Below, one piece after another: positions 23,598-31,538 of a stretch of 64,000 nt of DNA. Location of the stretch: contig JBFJVB010000002.1 of the NCBI GenBank assembly GCA_041624435.1, forward strand, positions 1-64,000, in the 5' to 3' direction. The first letter of the stretch is position 1. Every line of letters begins with the position of its first letter. Source of the stretch: Oceanococcus sp041624435. Lineage in GTDB: Bacteria > Pseudomonadota > Gammaproteobacteria > Nevskiales > Oceanococcaceae. Below the pieces are notes generated by a model that was not told the DNA's origin, did no database searches, and was given only the letters and a program-made list of their open reading frames with translations. The position numbers and the translations under genes are program-made.

Positions 23598-24080
23598 TTA
23601 CAGCCGGACCAGAATGCTTTCGGCGGAAGACACCGTGATCCCGCCCGCAGGCTCGACCGCCAGATGGCTGAGCTTGCCGTCCTCGACAATCAGCGCAAAA
23701 CGCTGACTGCGGGTTCCCATGCCCCATTGGCGAGCGTCCATGGTCAATCCCAGCGCCGCGGAAAAGTCGGCATTGCCGTCAGCCACCATGGTCAGCGCCT
23801 GAGCATTCTGGGCCTTGCCCCAGGCGTGCATGACAAAGGCATCATTGACCGACAGACAGATGATGCGACTGACGCCGCGGGCCAGAATCTTGTCTGCATT
23901 GACGACAAAACCGGGCAGATGGGTATTTGAACACCCGGGGGTAAACGCACCCGGCACCGCAAACAGCACGACCTTTTCACCGGCGGGAAACAAGGCGCTG
24001 GTCTGAATCGGCTTGGGCCCCTGATCGCCCATGATCTGCACGGTCACATCGGGCATGGTCTCACCGGGTGCAATGCTCAT
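23598..24080 (-). CDS. Prx5-type peroxiredoxin
   Basis: This 160-residue atypical peroxiredoxin of the Prx5 class has the peroxidatic motif VPGAFTPGCSNTHLPGF. ISRIICLSVNDAF-like sequence (VSRIICLSVNDAFVMHAW) and RSQRFALIVEDG are also characteristic. It reduces hydroperoxides, using glutathione/glutaredoxin or thioredoxin. ATG overlaps the DUF442 gene stop by four bases. With the upstream metallo-hydrolase it forms a three-gene minus-strand operon. Confidence 0.92.
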   Translation of the reverse strand: MSIAPGETMPDVTVQIMGDQGPKPIQTSALFPAGEKVVLFAVPGAFTPGCSNTHLPGFVVNADKILARGVSRIICLSVNDAFVMHAWGKAQNAQALTMVADGNADFSAALGLTMDARQWGMGTRSQRFALIVEDGKLSHLAVEPAGGITVSSAESILVRL

Positions 24081-24541
24081 GCGCGCTCTCCCGGCTGTTG
24101 CTGGCCCCACTGGCCGAGCAGGTTCTGCACCAGCGGCTCCATGCGCGTCAATCCGGCCGCCCGACCCAACTGCAAGGCCTCATCGGCACTACTGCCTTGC
24201 AGAAACGCGCCCAAAGCCAGCAAGGCCCCGACCCGGTTGCTGCTGGCACAATGAACCAGCACCTTCTGACCTGCATGCGCCTGCATCCACGCGTTCAAAG
24301 TGCGGGCATTGTCCTGGCTCAGGTCCGCCGGTCCGGCCACCGGAATCTGCAGGTAATCGACGCCCAGGGAAGCGAGCAAAGCGGCCTCATCCCACTCCAT
24401 TTCCGCGGCCGGACGCAGATTGACCACGCCGTGCACACCACTGGCCACGGCCGCACGAAAACCGGCCTCATCGGGTTGCCCGGCGCAAAGCAAATCGGGA
24501 CGGGGTTGAAACAGGAAAGGGATATCTAGTTCGCTGGACAT
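24077..24541 (-). CDS. DUF442 / dual-specificity phosphatase-like protein
   Basis: This 154-residue protein has a phosphatase P-loop, VLVHCASSNRVGALLAL (HC-x5-R). An N-terminal FQPRPDLLCAGQPDEAGFRA segment and VVNLRPAAEMEWDE fit the DUF442 (beta-lactamase-hydrolase-like) family. In other bacteria DUF442 domains are linked to sulfide-oxidising metallo-hydrolases and act as thiol or sulfur-transfer proteins rather than phosphatases. It lies 21 bp after the metallo-hydrolase gene and overlaps the peroxiredoxin gene by four bases. A sulfur or thiol-stress role is inferred from context. Confidence 0.85.
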   Translation of the reverse strand: MSSELDIPFLFQPRPDLLCAGQPDEAGFRAAVASGVHGVVNLRPAAEMEWDEAALLASLGVDYLQIPVAGPADLSQDNARTLNAWMQAHAGQKVLVHCASSNRVGALLALGAFLQGSSADEALQLGRAAGLTRMEPLVQNLLGQWGQQQPGERA

Positions 24542-24562
24542 GACATTCTCGACTTCAGGATG

Positions 24563-25684
24563 TTAGTGGGCGGGTTCATCAGGCTCCGTGACCAGACCCA
24601 CTTCGGGCAATTGTTGATACCAGGCGACTCCGGCCTGATCAACGGATTTGGCAATCATACGCCGGCCGATCAAACAGTTCAGATGGGCCAGAGTTTCCCC
24701 AACCGCCAGCATGACATGCGGACCACGGATGCTGCGTTTGAACAGCACCGAAAAGCAATCCAGCGCCCGCCGGGGTTGGCGCAGGTGGTCAAACAGGCGC
24801 TCCAGGCTGCGATCATGGGAGCGCAGCAATTGAGTCAGGCGCGCGTGCAGGCCGAAAAAGGGTTCCTGATGCGCTGGCAGGACCAGCACGTCATTGGGGA
24901 TCTGGGCCCGAATCTTGTGGCAGGAGGCCAGCCATTCGGACAAGGGGTCACTGTCCGGCTCGGTGGGAAACAAGCTGACATTGGAGGAAATTCGGGGAAT
25001 CACCTGATCGCCGGAGATCAGCAGCTTGAGCGCCGGACAATACAGGCACACATGCTCGGGCGAATGGCCGGTACCGATGACGACCTGCCAGTAACGCTCG
25101 TTGATCGCGATGGTCTGGCCGTCGGCCAGACGCTTGAACTGCCCTGGCAGGGGGGTGATATAGCGACCAAAATCCCCGAAGCGCGATTGATACAGCGCCA
25201 GTGCATCGGCATCAAAGCCCGCTTCGCGGTAGAAATCGATCGCCAGCTGAGGCGCCGGACGACCGGTATCGGCAACCAGATTGCGGCACATCAGGAATTC
25301 CGTGCGCGACATCCACAATTCGCAAGCGAAGCGCTCCACCAGCCAGCCTGCCAGGCCCACATGATCCGGGTGCATGTGGGTCACGATCACGCGCTTGATC
25401 GGCAGTCCGCGCATGTGCGTGGCAAACAGATCCTCCCAGACCTGCTGCGCCTGTGGCATACCCATACCGGTATCCACGACGGTCCAGCCATCGGCGTCTT
25501 CGAGCAGCCACAAATTGATCCGTTTGAGCGAGAACGGCAAGGGCATATGCACCCACCAGACGCCGTCGGCAACTTCCTGTACGCCGCCCAGTTCAGGCGC
25601 CACCCCGCTGCCCCAGGGATAGGTCAGGCCCTTGATGGTCTGCGAACGCTCAGACCCGACCGACTTTGAGTATGAATTTTGCAT
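24563..25684 (-). CDS. Metallo-beta-lactamase fold hydrolase
   Basis: This 373-residue MBL-fold protein carries the metal motif THMHPDHVGLAGWL (HxHxDH). Further ligands follow in VIGTGHSPEHVCLY and ISGDQVIPR, and VLPAHQEPF lies further on. The C-terminal 90 residues are helical (HARLTQLLRSHDRSLERLFD) as in a subgroup of large glyoxalase II-like hydrolases. It probably cleaves a thioester or phosphoester using two metals. It starts a three-gene operon with DUF442 and Prx5 genes and is divergent from pomA (132 bp between starts). Confidence 0.9.
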   Translation of the reverse strand: MQNSYSKSVGSERSQTIKGLTYPWGSGVAPELGGVQEVADGVWWVHMPLPFSLKRINLWLLEDADGWTVVDTGMGMPQAQQVWEDLFATHMRGLPIKRVIVTHMHPDHVGLAGWLVERFACELWMSRTEFLMCRNLVADTGRPAPQLAIDFYREAGFDADALALYQSRFGDFGRYITPLPGQFKRLADGQTIAINERYWQVVIGTGHSPEHVCLYCPALKLLISGDQVIPRISSNVSLFPTEPDSDPLSEWLASCHKIRAQIPNDVLVLPAHQEPFFGLHARLTQLLRSHDRSLERLFDHLRQPRRALDCFSVLFKRSIRGPHVMLAVGETLAHLNCLIGRRMIAKSVDQAGVAWYQQLPEVGLVTEPDEPAH

Positions 25685-25816
25685 GAACGCAAGGTAACTG
25701 AGCCCTGACGTATTTCCAAGACATCGGCGGGATTCAAGCTCCCGCTAAAGCTGGGACCTGAGCTGCCGACAACCGAGTAAACGACCTATGCCCCCACAGT
25801 CCGGACCAGATTGAGT

Positions 25817-26614
25817 ATGGATCTCGCAACCCTAGTCGGCCTGATCGTCGGCACCGCGTTCGTGATAATGGCCATCCTGCTGGGCGGCAGCGGCCCCGGG
25901 CCGTTTATCAATGCGCCCAGTATTCTGATCGTCATCGGCGGCTCGTTTGCGGCCACCCTGATGCGCTTCCCTCTCAAGGAGTGCTTTCGCGCCCTGGGCA
26001 CCGGCTTCGGCCGCGCCTTCAAGGAAGGCGTCGACGATCCGCTGGCCTTGATCGAGACCGCCAAGGAACTGGCTGATATCGCACGCAAGAAGGGCCTGAT
26101 CGCCCTGGAACAGGTGGAGGTCGCCAATCCGCTGATGGCCAAAGGCGTGCAGTATTGTGCCGATGGCCGCGACGCCGATTTCATCCGCGAAATGATGAGC
26201 AAGGAAATCAATGCTTCCATCTCCCGCAACATGATGGGGGAAAAGATTTTCCGCTCCCTGGGCGACGCCGCCCCGGCCTTCGGCATGATCGGCACCCTGG
26301 TCGGGCTGGTGCAGATGCTGATGGAGCTGTCCGACCCCAGCGCGATCGGACCGTCCATGGCGGTCGCCCTGCTGACCACTTTGTACGGGGCGCTGCTGGC
26401 CAACCTGCTGTTCCTGCCACTGGCCGACAAGCTCGACACCCGGGCCCAGCAGGAGCTGGGCAGCCGACAGCTGATTCTGGACAGCATTCTGGGCATCAAT
26501 TCCGGGGCCTCTCCACGGGCCCTGGAGGAGACCCTGCTCGTCGGCCTGCCCGATGGACTCGGCAAGAACGCCGGCGCCCAGGCCGATGCCGCCGGCGCGC
26601 CCGAACCGGCATGA
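25817..26614 (+). CDS. pomA: Flagellar motor stator protein PomA/MotA type
   Basis: This 265-residue inner-membrane protein has four hydrophobic helices: LVGLIVGTAFVIMAILLGG, INAPSILIVIGGSFAATLM, and a C-terminal pair beginning AAPAFGMIGTLVGLVQML and AVALLTTLYGALLANLLFLP. The cytoplasmic loop includes MRFPLKECFRAL and the helix EMMSKEINASISRNMMGEKI. The N-terminus (MDLATLVGLIVG) resembles sodium-type PomA more than E. coli MotA; ion specificity is inference. It overlaps pomB by four bases (ATGA), as stator pairs usually do. No other flagellar genes lie in the window. Confidence 0.93.
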   Translation: MDLATLVGLIVGTAFVIMAILLGGSGPGPFINAPSILIVIGGSFAATLMRFPLKECFRALGTGFGRAFKEGVDDPLALIETAKELADIARKKGLIALEQVEVANPLMAKGVQYCADGRDADFIREMMSKEINASISRNMMGEKIFRSLGDAAPAFGMIGTLVGLVQMLMELSDPSAIGPSMAVALLTTLYGALLANLLFLPLADKLDTRAQQELGSRQLILDSILGINSGASPRALEETLLVGLPDGLGKNAGAQADAAGAPEPA

Positions 26615-27411
26615 GCGACCCCGCAGCCGGCGGCTCCAAAAACGCGCCACTGCCAGCCTGGATGGCGACATTCGCCGACATGATGGCCTTGATGATGACC
26701 TTTTTCGTCCTGCTATTCGCCACCTCGAGCGTGGAGAAGCACAAGTTTGAACAGATTGCCGGCTCCTTGGCCGAAGCCTTTGGCGGCATCCAGTTCATCA
26801 AGAGCAACAGCAAGGACGCGGTCAAGGGCATGGAGGCGGGCATCGTCTCCAAAGAAGGCAGCACGCCGATCAAATTTGATGAGCAGTCGGCCCGCGTGCT
26901 CCAGCAGCAGGTTCAGCAAGCCCAGACCCAGGCCTTGATGGACGAGCTGGCGGCCGAGCTGGCACCCGAGCTACAGAGCCAGAGCGTGGTCCTGGAACGC
27001 GATGGCGACGATGTGGTGATCCGTTTTCCGGAACATGTCTCGTTTGCCTCCGGCAGCGCGACCCTGGTCGCCGGCGCTGCGCCGCTGGTCGAGCGAATCG
27101 TCGAACTGGTCAAGCCGCAGCAGATGGTTGTCGTCGCCGGCCACACGGACGACCGGCCCCTGGTGGGTGGCGCCTACCATTCGAACTGGGAACTGTCCGC
27201 CGCACGCGCGGCCTCGGTTGCCGACAGCATCCTGAAATTTGGCCGCATCGACCCCAAGCTGATGACGGTGGCCGGCTATGCCGACACCCGCCCCATCGCC
27301 CCCAACGACAGTGCCGCCAATCGCGCCAAGAACCGTCGGGTCGAAATCATTCTGAAAAGCCCGGAGCCGTATCCCGGCGAGGATCAGACCACCACCATCA
27401 GTGTGGAGTAA
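26611..27411 (+). CDS. pomB: Flagellar motor stator protein PomB/MotB type
   Basis: This 266-residue protein has one N-terminal helix carrying the ion-binding Asp (WMATFADMMALMMTFFVLLF). A linker and plug follow, then a C-terminal OmpA-like peptidoglycan-binding domain (VVVAGHTDDRPLVGGAYHSN, SAARAASVADSIL, VAGYADTRPIAPNDSAANRA and KNRRVEII). With PomA it forms the ion channel that drives flagellar rotation. ATG overlaps the pomA stop. It ends 9 bp from a convergent SDR gene. Length is slightly short for the family but all parts are present. Confidence 0.94.
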   Translation: MSDPAAGGSKNAPLPAWMATFADMMALMMTFFVLLFATSSVEKHKFEQIAGSLAEAFGGIQFIKSNSKDAVKGMEAGIVSKEGSTPIKFDEQSARVLQQQVQQAQTQALMDELAAELAPELQSQSVVLERDGDDVVIRFPEHVSFASGSATLVAGAAPLVERIVELVKPQQMVVVAGHTDDRPLVGGAYHSNWELSAARAASVADSILKFGRIDPKLMTVAGYADTRPIAPNDSAANRAKNRRVEIILKSPEPYPGEDQTTTISVE

Positions 27412-27420
27412 GGCGTCGAC

Positions 27421-28269
27421 TCAGGGAGTTGTGAAGTACTCCGGCCTGCCCGCCGTCCACAGCTCACCCCACAGCTTGCCGCCCCCATCAACGGTCAGCA
27501 CTTCGCCGGTGATGAAACTGCCCGAAGGGGCGGACAGGTACACGCAGGCCTCGGCCATTTCCATGGCGGTACCCGGCCGATGCATCGGATTGGCCAGCGG
27601 GAATTCCTTGACCGCTTCGGGCGGATACACATCGAGCCCCTTGGTCGCGGTCAGGCCGGGCGCCACGCAATTGACCCGGATGTTCAACGGCGCCCACTCC
27701 ACCGCCACGGTCCGGGCGGCTCCGACCACCCCGGCACGGGACGCTGCGGTGTGGGCCACGCCGGGCATCCCGCGTTCGATCACGACCACGATATTGACGA
27801 TGGATCCGGGCTGCTCATGATCGCGCCAGTACCGCGCCGCGCGCTGCATCATGAACCAGGTGCCATTCAAATTGTTATTGATGACCGCGCTCCAGCCCTT
27901 GTCGGAAAAGTCGATGGCCTCCTGGGGAAACTGTCCGCCGGCATTGTTGACCAGATAATCCAGGCGTCCACACCGCTCGTGCACCTGAGCGAACAGCGCA
28001 TCAACCTGCTCAGGCTCGCGCACATTGGCCGCTACCGGCAGAATGTTCGCGCCCTGGTCCTGGGCAAACTGGGCGACCACATCAAGCTTCGCCTGGGTCC
28101 GGCCGCAGATCACCACCGTGGCGCCCAGCCGGGCAAACAGCAGGGCGGTCGCCGCCCCGATACCGCTGCCCCCGCCGGAGACCAGCGCGACCCGGCCGTC
28201 GAACAAGTCGGGCCGGTACACGCTGGGGGCCTGCCAATAATCTTCAAGCCAAGTGTTAGTCTCGGACAT
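27421..28269 (-). CDS. PECR/DECR-like short-chain reductase (AtuG/AtuB-like)
   Basis: This 282-residue SDR has the cofactor loop VSGGGSGIGAATALLFARLG and CGRTQAKL, which suits NADP(H). NNAGGQFPQEAIDFSD follows. The usual YxxxK site reads HTAASRAGV: Tyr is His and Lys is Arg. The same pattern (HSGAARAGV) occurs in peroxisomal trans-2-enoyl-CoA reductases, so this is probably an enoyl- or dienoyl-CoA reductase and not an alcohol dehydrogenase. The start is ATG 28269. It is the last gene of the leftward arm of the terpene-like cluster, 143 bp after the acyl-CoA dehydrogenase, and converges with pomB. Confidence 0.85.
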   Translation of the reverse strand: MSETNTWLEDYWQAPSVYRPDLFDGRVALVSGGGSGIGAATALLFARLGATVVICGRTQAKLDVVAQFAQDQGANILPVAANVREPEQVDALFAQVHERCGRLDYLVNNAGGQFPQEAIDFSDKGWSAVINNNLNGTWFMMQRAARYWRDHEQPGSIVNIVVVIERGMPGVAHTAASRAGVVGAARTVAVEWAPLNIRVNCVAPGLTATKGLDVYPPEAVKEFPLANPMHRPGTAMEMAEACVYLSAPSGSFITGEVLTVDGGGKLWGELWTAGRPEYFTTP

Positions 28270-28411
28270 CGTCTGTCTCAATCTCGCTATGCATGGATGA
28301 ACCCGGCCTGAAACTGGCCGGGCCAGACACAGGCCGCCAGGCAGGTCTGCCGCCAGGGCCGCCTGCAAGCTCACGCGCCTGGTCAAACCTCAGGCGAAGC
28401 TCAGCCGCGCC

Positions 28412-29611
28412 TCATTTGCCCAAAAGATCATCGGAAATGATCATCTTGCGCACTTCGGTGGTCCCGGCGCCGATCTCCAGCAACTTGATCGAGCGATACA
28501 GGCGGTTGATTTCCGATTCCCAGATGTATCCGTAGCCACCGTGGATCTGGACGGCATCGTTCAGGACCTTGTTCAGGGTTTCGGCGACATACATGACGCC
28601 CGCGGCCGTGATCTTGTGGATATCGCCCCGTCCGCCGTCTTCCTCGCCGATGACGCTGGCGGCGCGCAGGGTCTGGTAGGTGAACAGGCGCATCGATTCA
28701 ACCCACACATACATATCGGCAATCTTGGTCCGAATCATCTGGAAGTTGGCGATGCGCTGGCCGAACTGCTCGCGCTGGCAGGCATATTCGATGGAGAGCT
28801 GCAGAGCCCGCTCGGCGATGCCCAGGCAGATCGGCGAAATCATCGAGCGCTCCAGATCCAGGCCGCTCATCACCACCTTGACCCCACGGTTCTCTTCGCC
28901 GATCAGGTTTTCGGCCGGCACCCGGCAATTATCAAACACCAGTTCGCCGGTCTGACTGCCGCGGAACCCCATCTTGATCAGCTTTTGCGCCACCGTGAAG
29001 CCCGGCATGTCCTTTTCCACGATAAACGCCGAGATGCCCTGAGCCCCCTTGCTGGTATCCGTCTTGGCATAGACCAGCAACACATCGGCCACCGGGCCGT
29101 TGGTGATGAAAATCTTGCGGCCGTTGAGGATGTAATCGTTGCCCTCGCGCCGCGCGGTGGTGCGCATGGCGCCCAGTGCGTCTGACCCCGCCCCCGGCTC
29201 GGTCAGACCCAGAGCACCGATCAGAGTGCCCTTGACCAGACCCGGCACATATTTCTGCTTCTGCGCTTCATTGGCGTTACGCAGGATGTTGTGCAGGCAC
29301 AGGTTTTCGTGTGCCACCCAGGACAAGGCCAGGGCATAGTTCCAGCGCGACATGGCCTGCAGCACCAGGCCGCTGGCCATGATGTCCATGTCCGCGCCGC
29401 CGAACTCCGCTGGCGCAGTCACGCCGAAGTAACCGTTCTCGCCGATGCTGGGAAACGCCTGTTCCGGCCACCACTCCTCGTCATCCATCCGCGGGGCCAG
29501 CGGATACAACTCCTTTTCCGCGAATCGATTGGCCTGATACAGAATCTCGGCTTCATCATCAGACAGCCCGGTAAAGGCCTGCATCACACTCATGCTCTTG
29601 TTAATCATCAT
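28412..29611 (-). CDS. atuD: Citronellyl-CoA / isovaleryl-type acyl-CoA dehydrogenase
   Basis: This 399-residue acyl-CoA dehydrogenase shows GALGLTEPGAGSDALGAMRT, KIFITNGPVADVLLVYAKT, REQFGQRIANFQMIRTKIAD and VQIHGGYGYIWESEINRLYR. The C-terminal catalytic-Glu position is replaced (EIGAGTTEVRK). A Glu in GLDLERSMI of helix G matches the base of isovaleryl-CoA dehydrogenase, a family that includes AtuD. The likely reaction is citronellyl-CoA to geranyl-CoA, or dehydrogenation of another 3-methyl-branched acyl-CoA. The AtuD label rests on AtuA and the carboxylase nearby. It follows the crotonase-like gene by 37 bp. Confidence 0.8.
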   Translation of the reverse strand: MMINKSMSVMQAFTGLSDDEAEILYQANRFAEKELYPLAPRMDDEEWWPEQAFPSIGENGYFGVTAPAEFGGADMDIMASGLVLQAMSRWNYALALSWVAHENLCLHNILRNANEAQKQKYVPGLVKGTLIGALGLTEPGAGSDALGAMRTTARREGNDYILNGRKIFITNGPVADVLLVYAKTDTSKGAQGISAFIVEKDMPGFTVAQKLIKMGFRGSQTGELVFDNCRVPAENLIGEENRGVKVVMSGLDLERSMISPICLGIAERALQLSIEYACQREQFGQRIANFQMIRTKIADMYVWVESMRLFTYQTLRAASVIGEEDGGRGDIHKITAAGVMYVAETLNKVLNDAVQIHGGYGYIWESEINRLYRSIKLLEIGAGTTEVRKMIISDDLLGK

Positions 29612-29648
29612 TTCTCACTGGTTACCAGGCCGCGACCCACGCCGCGGT

Positions 29649-30665
29649 CTATTCTGAAATTTCGTCCACCAGACCCCAGGCCAGGGCCAAAGGCGCGCGA
29701 ACGCGTTTCCCACTCAGGCCCATCCAGGCCAGACGCTGTCGACCGATACGGCGCGCAATGCTGATGCAACCACCGGCGCCGGGGATCAGGCCCATGCTCA
29801 CCTCAGGGAGCGCAAACCAGGCTTTCGGGTGGGCCACGACCCGGCCGGCGAAAGCGGGAAATTCGATTCCGGAGCCCACACAGGCTCCATGCACATGGGC
29901 GTGCACCCGATCCGCCACATAGTTCAAGAATTTCCCAGGCACCGACAGCATGCGAATGATATGCCCGCTGGCGGCATCCGGGACCTGGCCAAATTCCGCC
30001 AGATCACCGCCTGTACTGAAACTGCGCCCGCGGCCGAACAGATGCACCTCCTCGATCAACTCATCCAGCATGATCAGTCGCAGCGCATCCACCAGGGCAT
30101 CGCGCATTTCGACCGACATCGCATTCAGATTGGAGGGGCGATTCAGGGTCAGATGCAGGTTGCGGCCAACCCGTTCATGCAGCACCGCAGGTCCCTGGTC
30201 CGGCAGCACCGCAGGCTCAGCCACCCGATTCTTCTCCAGCCATCGGGCGTACTCCGCGCCACCCTGCAAACTGGCGTACACGCTCGACTCCACCGACAGA
30301 CCGGCCGCCACGGACAGGCCTTCGGTGACCCGCAACAATTCGACGAAGCTGGTTGCCGCCACCGGATTGGCCGCGATCCGCTGCAACAACAATTCGCCGT
30401 CAGCAAGGCTGTCCACGACCACGTCGCAGGCCTGAGCACACAGCGAGGCCACCGGCTCACGGCATTGATTCAAATCCGGGTTGCGCAGCCCGATGACCGG
30501 GCACACCAGAGTAGGCAGCCAGCGGGCCAGCGCCTGTGCCTCGGCCTCGCCGGGAACGCTGGCCAGATCCAGCAACACGGCCGATTCATCACCGTAGGGA
30601 GAGAACTCGACCGGCGCCGGCCCGGTCAGCACCCAGGGCCGCAACTGTTCGGCACGATAAATCAA
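29649..30665 (-). CDS. Crotonase-like protein with permuted domain order
   Basis: This is a 338-residue protein. A normal enoyl-CoA hydratase N-terminal core begins only at about residue 165 (LHLTLNRPSNLNAMSVEM). It continues through RSFSTGGDLAEFG, HVHGACVGSGIEFPAFAGRV and ALPEVSMGLIPGAGG, and stops at LAWGLVDEISE where the family's C-terminal helices should follow. Helices of that kind appear before the core instead (LLQRIAANPVAATSFVELLR, ASLQGGAEYARWLEK). This looks like circular permutation or a remnant of two fused crotonases. The start is TTG overlapping the SDR stop. Its substrate is probably an intermediate of the cluster's pathway. Confidence 0.75.
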   Translation of the reverse strand: MIYRAEQLRPWVLTGPAPVEFSPYGDESAVLLDLASVPGEAEAQALARWLPTLVCPVIGLRNPDLNQCREPVASLCAQACDVVVDSLADGELLLQRIAANPVAATSFVELLRVTEGLSVAAGLSVESSVYASLQGGAEYARWLEKNRVAEPAVLPDQGPAVLHERVGRNLHLTLNRPSNLNAMSVEMRDALVDALRLIMLDELIEEVHLFGRGRSFSTGGDLAEFGQVPDAASGHIIRMLSVPGKFLNYVADRVHAHVHGACVGSGIEFPAFAGRVVAHPKAWFALPEVSMGLIPGAGGCISIARRIGRQRLAWMGLSGKRVRAPLALAWGLVDEISE

Positions 30666-31366
30666 CTCAGACCCCGCACCGGAATGCAGGCGCCATGAAT
30701 CGCAGCGGATGCCGGCGAAGTCAGGAACGCAATCACACGAGCCAGGGCCTGCGGGCTCACCCAGCGGCTGGCATCGGCCGCAGGCATCGCCGCCCGATTC
30801 TGCGGCGTGTCAATCACCCCCGGCGCCACGCAATTCACCTGAATGCCCTGCGACTTCAGTTCTTCAGACAAGGTCTGGGTCAAGCGCTCCACAGCCGCTT
30901 TGGCGGCGATATAGGCGCCCATGGCGGGCACACCATGAGCCGCGGCCGCGGCGCCGATATTCACGATCTGGCCGCGGCCCGCTTCAAGCATGTGCGGGAC
31001 CACCGCCTGCAGTGCATGAATCATGGTCTGATTGTTCAACACGTACATCCGCTCCCAAGTTTCGGCCGCCGTTGCATGAACCGGGCTGCCCATGGCAAAA
31101 CCTCCCACCAGATTGATCAGGCTGTCGATCCGATCGTAACGCTGCCTGAGCATCGCGGCCAAGCGCTCCACGGCAGCCGCATCACGCAAATCGCAGGCCA
31201 CCGGCACGATCTGCGCATCGTCATACAGGGCCTCCAGACGCGCCTGGTCTGATCCCAGCGCCACCACCGTATCGCCGCGGGCCCGCAACTCGGCGACAAC
31301 GGCCTGGCCCAGATTGCCACTTGCGCCGGTCACCATCGCCAAGCGTTGATCTGTCTTCATCTGCAT
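30662..31366 (-). CDS. Short-chain dehydrogenase/reductase (AtuB-like)
   Basis: This 234-residue classical SDR has the cofactor loop MVTGASGNLGQAVVAELRA, the NAG-equivalent LVGGFAMGSP, IVNIGAAAAAHG with the catalytic-Ser position changed to Ala, and the active YxxxK in YIAAKAAVERL. VNCVAPGVIDTP completes the fold. A strong ribosome site (GGGAGGAG) lies seven bases before ATG 31366. It is the first gene of the leftward arm and overlaps the crotonase-like gene by four bases. It may oxidise a terpene alcohol or 3-hydroxyacyl-CoA; substrate is inference from context. Confidence 0.82.
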   Translation of the reverse strand: MQMKTDQRLAMVTGASGNLGQAVVAELRARGDTVVALGSDQARLEALYDDAQIVPVACDLRDAAAVERLAAMLRQRYDRIDSLINLVGGFAMGSPVHATAAETWERMYVLNNQTMIHALQAVVPHMLEAGRGQIVNIGAAAAAHGVPAMGAYIAAKAAVERLTQTLSEELKSQGIQVNCVAPGVIDTPQNRAAMPAADASRWVSPQALARVIAFLTSPASAAIHGACIPVRGLS

Positions 31367-31420
31367 CTTCGACTCCTCCCAAGCTAACAAAGGCGTATAG
31401 CACAGCCCTCACACAGATGG

Positions 31421-31435
31421 ATGAGGATGCCTCAT
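31421..31435. promoter_or_regulatory. Candidate operator O1 of the divergent atu-like cluster
   Basis: ATGAGGATGCCTCAT is a 6-bp inverted repeat with a 3-bp spacer, 55 bp upstream of the leftward SDR start. It matches O2 (31509-31523) at 12 of 15 positions. The TetR regulator encoded in the rightward arm is the natural candidate to bind it. Confidence 0.55.
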
Positions 31436-31480
31436 TAATTTGCGCTACAGTTCTGTTTGCCTTGGCCAGAATCGCGCATT

Positions 31481-31509
31481 TTGCATTATCAATGCAATTT
31501 TGCTAACAA
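31481..31509 (+). promoter_or_regulatory. Candidate promoter of the rightward atu-like operon
   Basis: TTGCAT (31481-31486), 17 bp, TAACAA (31504-31509) is a plausible sigma70 pair 30 bp before the AtuE-like ATG. The O2 motif begins at the last base of the -10 box, so a bound repressor would block initiation. The -35 box is part of the perfect inverted repeat TTGCATTATCAATGCAA (31481-31497). Confidence 0.5.
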
Positions 31510-31523
31510 TGAGGCTGACTCAC
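31509..31523. promoter_or_regulatory. Candidate operator O2 of the divergent atu-like cluster
   Basis: ATGAGGCTGACTCAC agrees with O1 at 12 of 15 positions (shared form ATGAGG-x-TG-x-CTCA). It is less symmetric than O1. It covers the predicted start region of the rightward promoter and lies 15 bp before the AtuE-like start codon. Confidence 0.55.
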
Positions 31524-31538
31524 GAATAAAGGATGATC

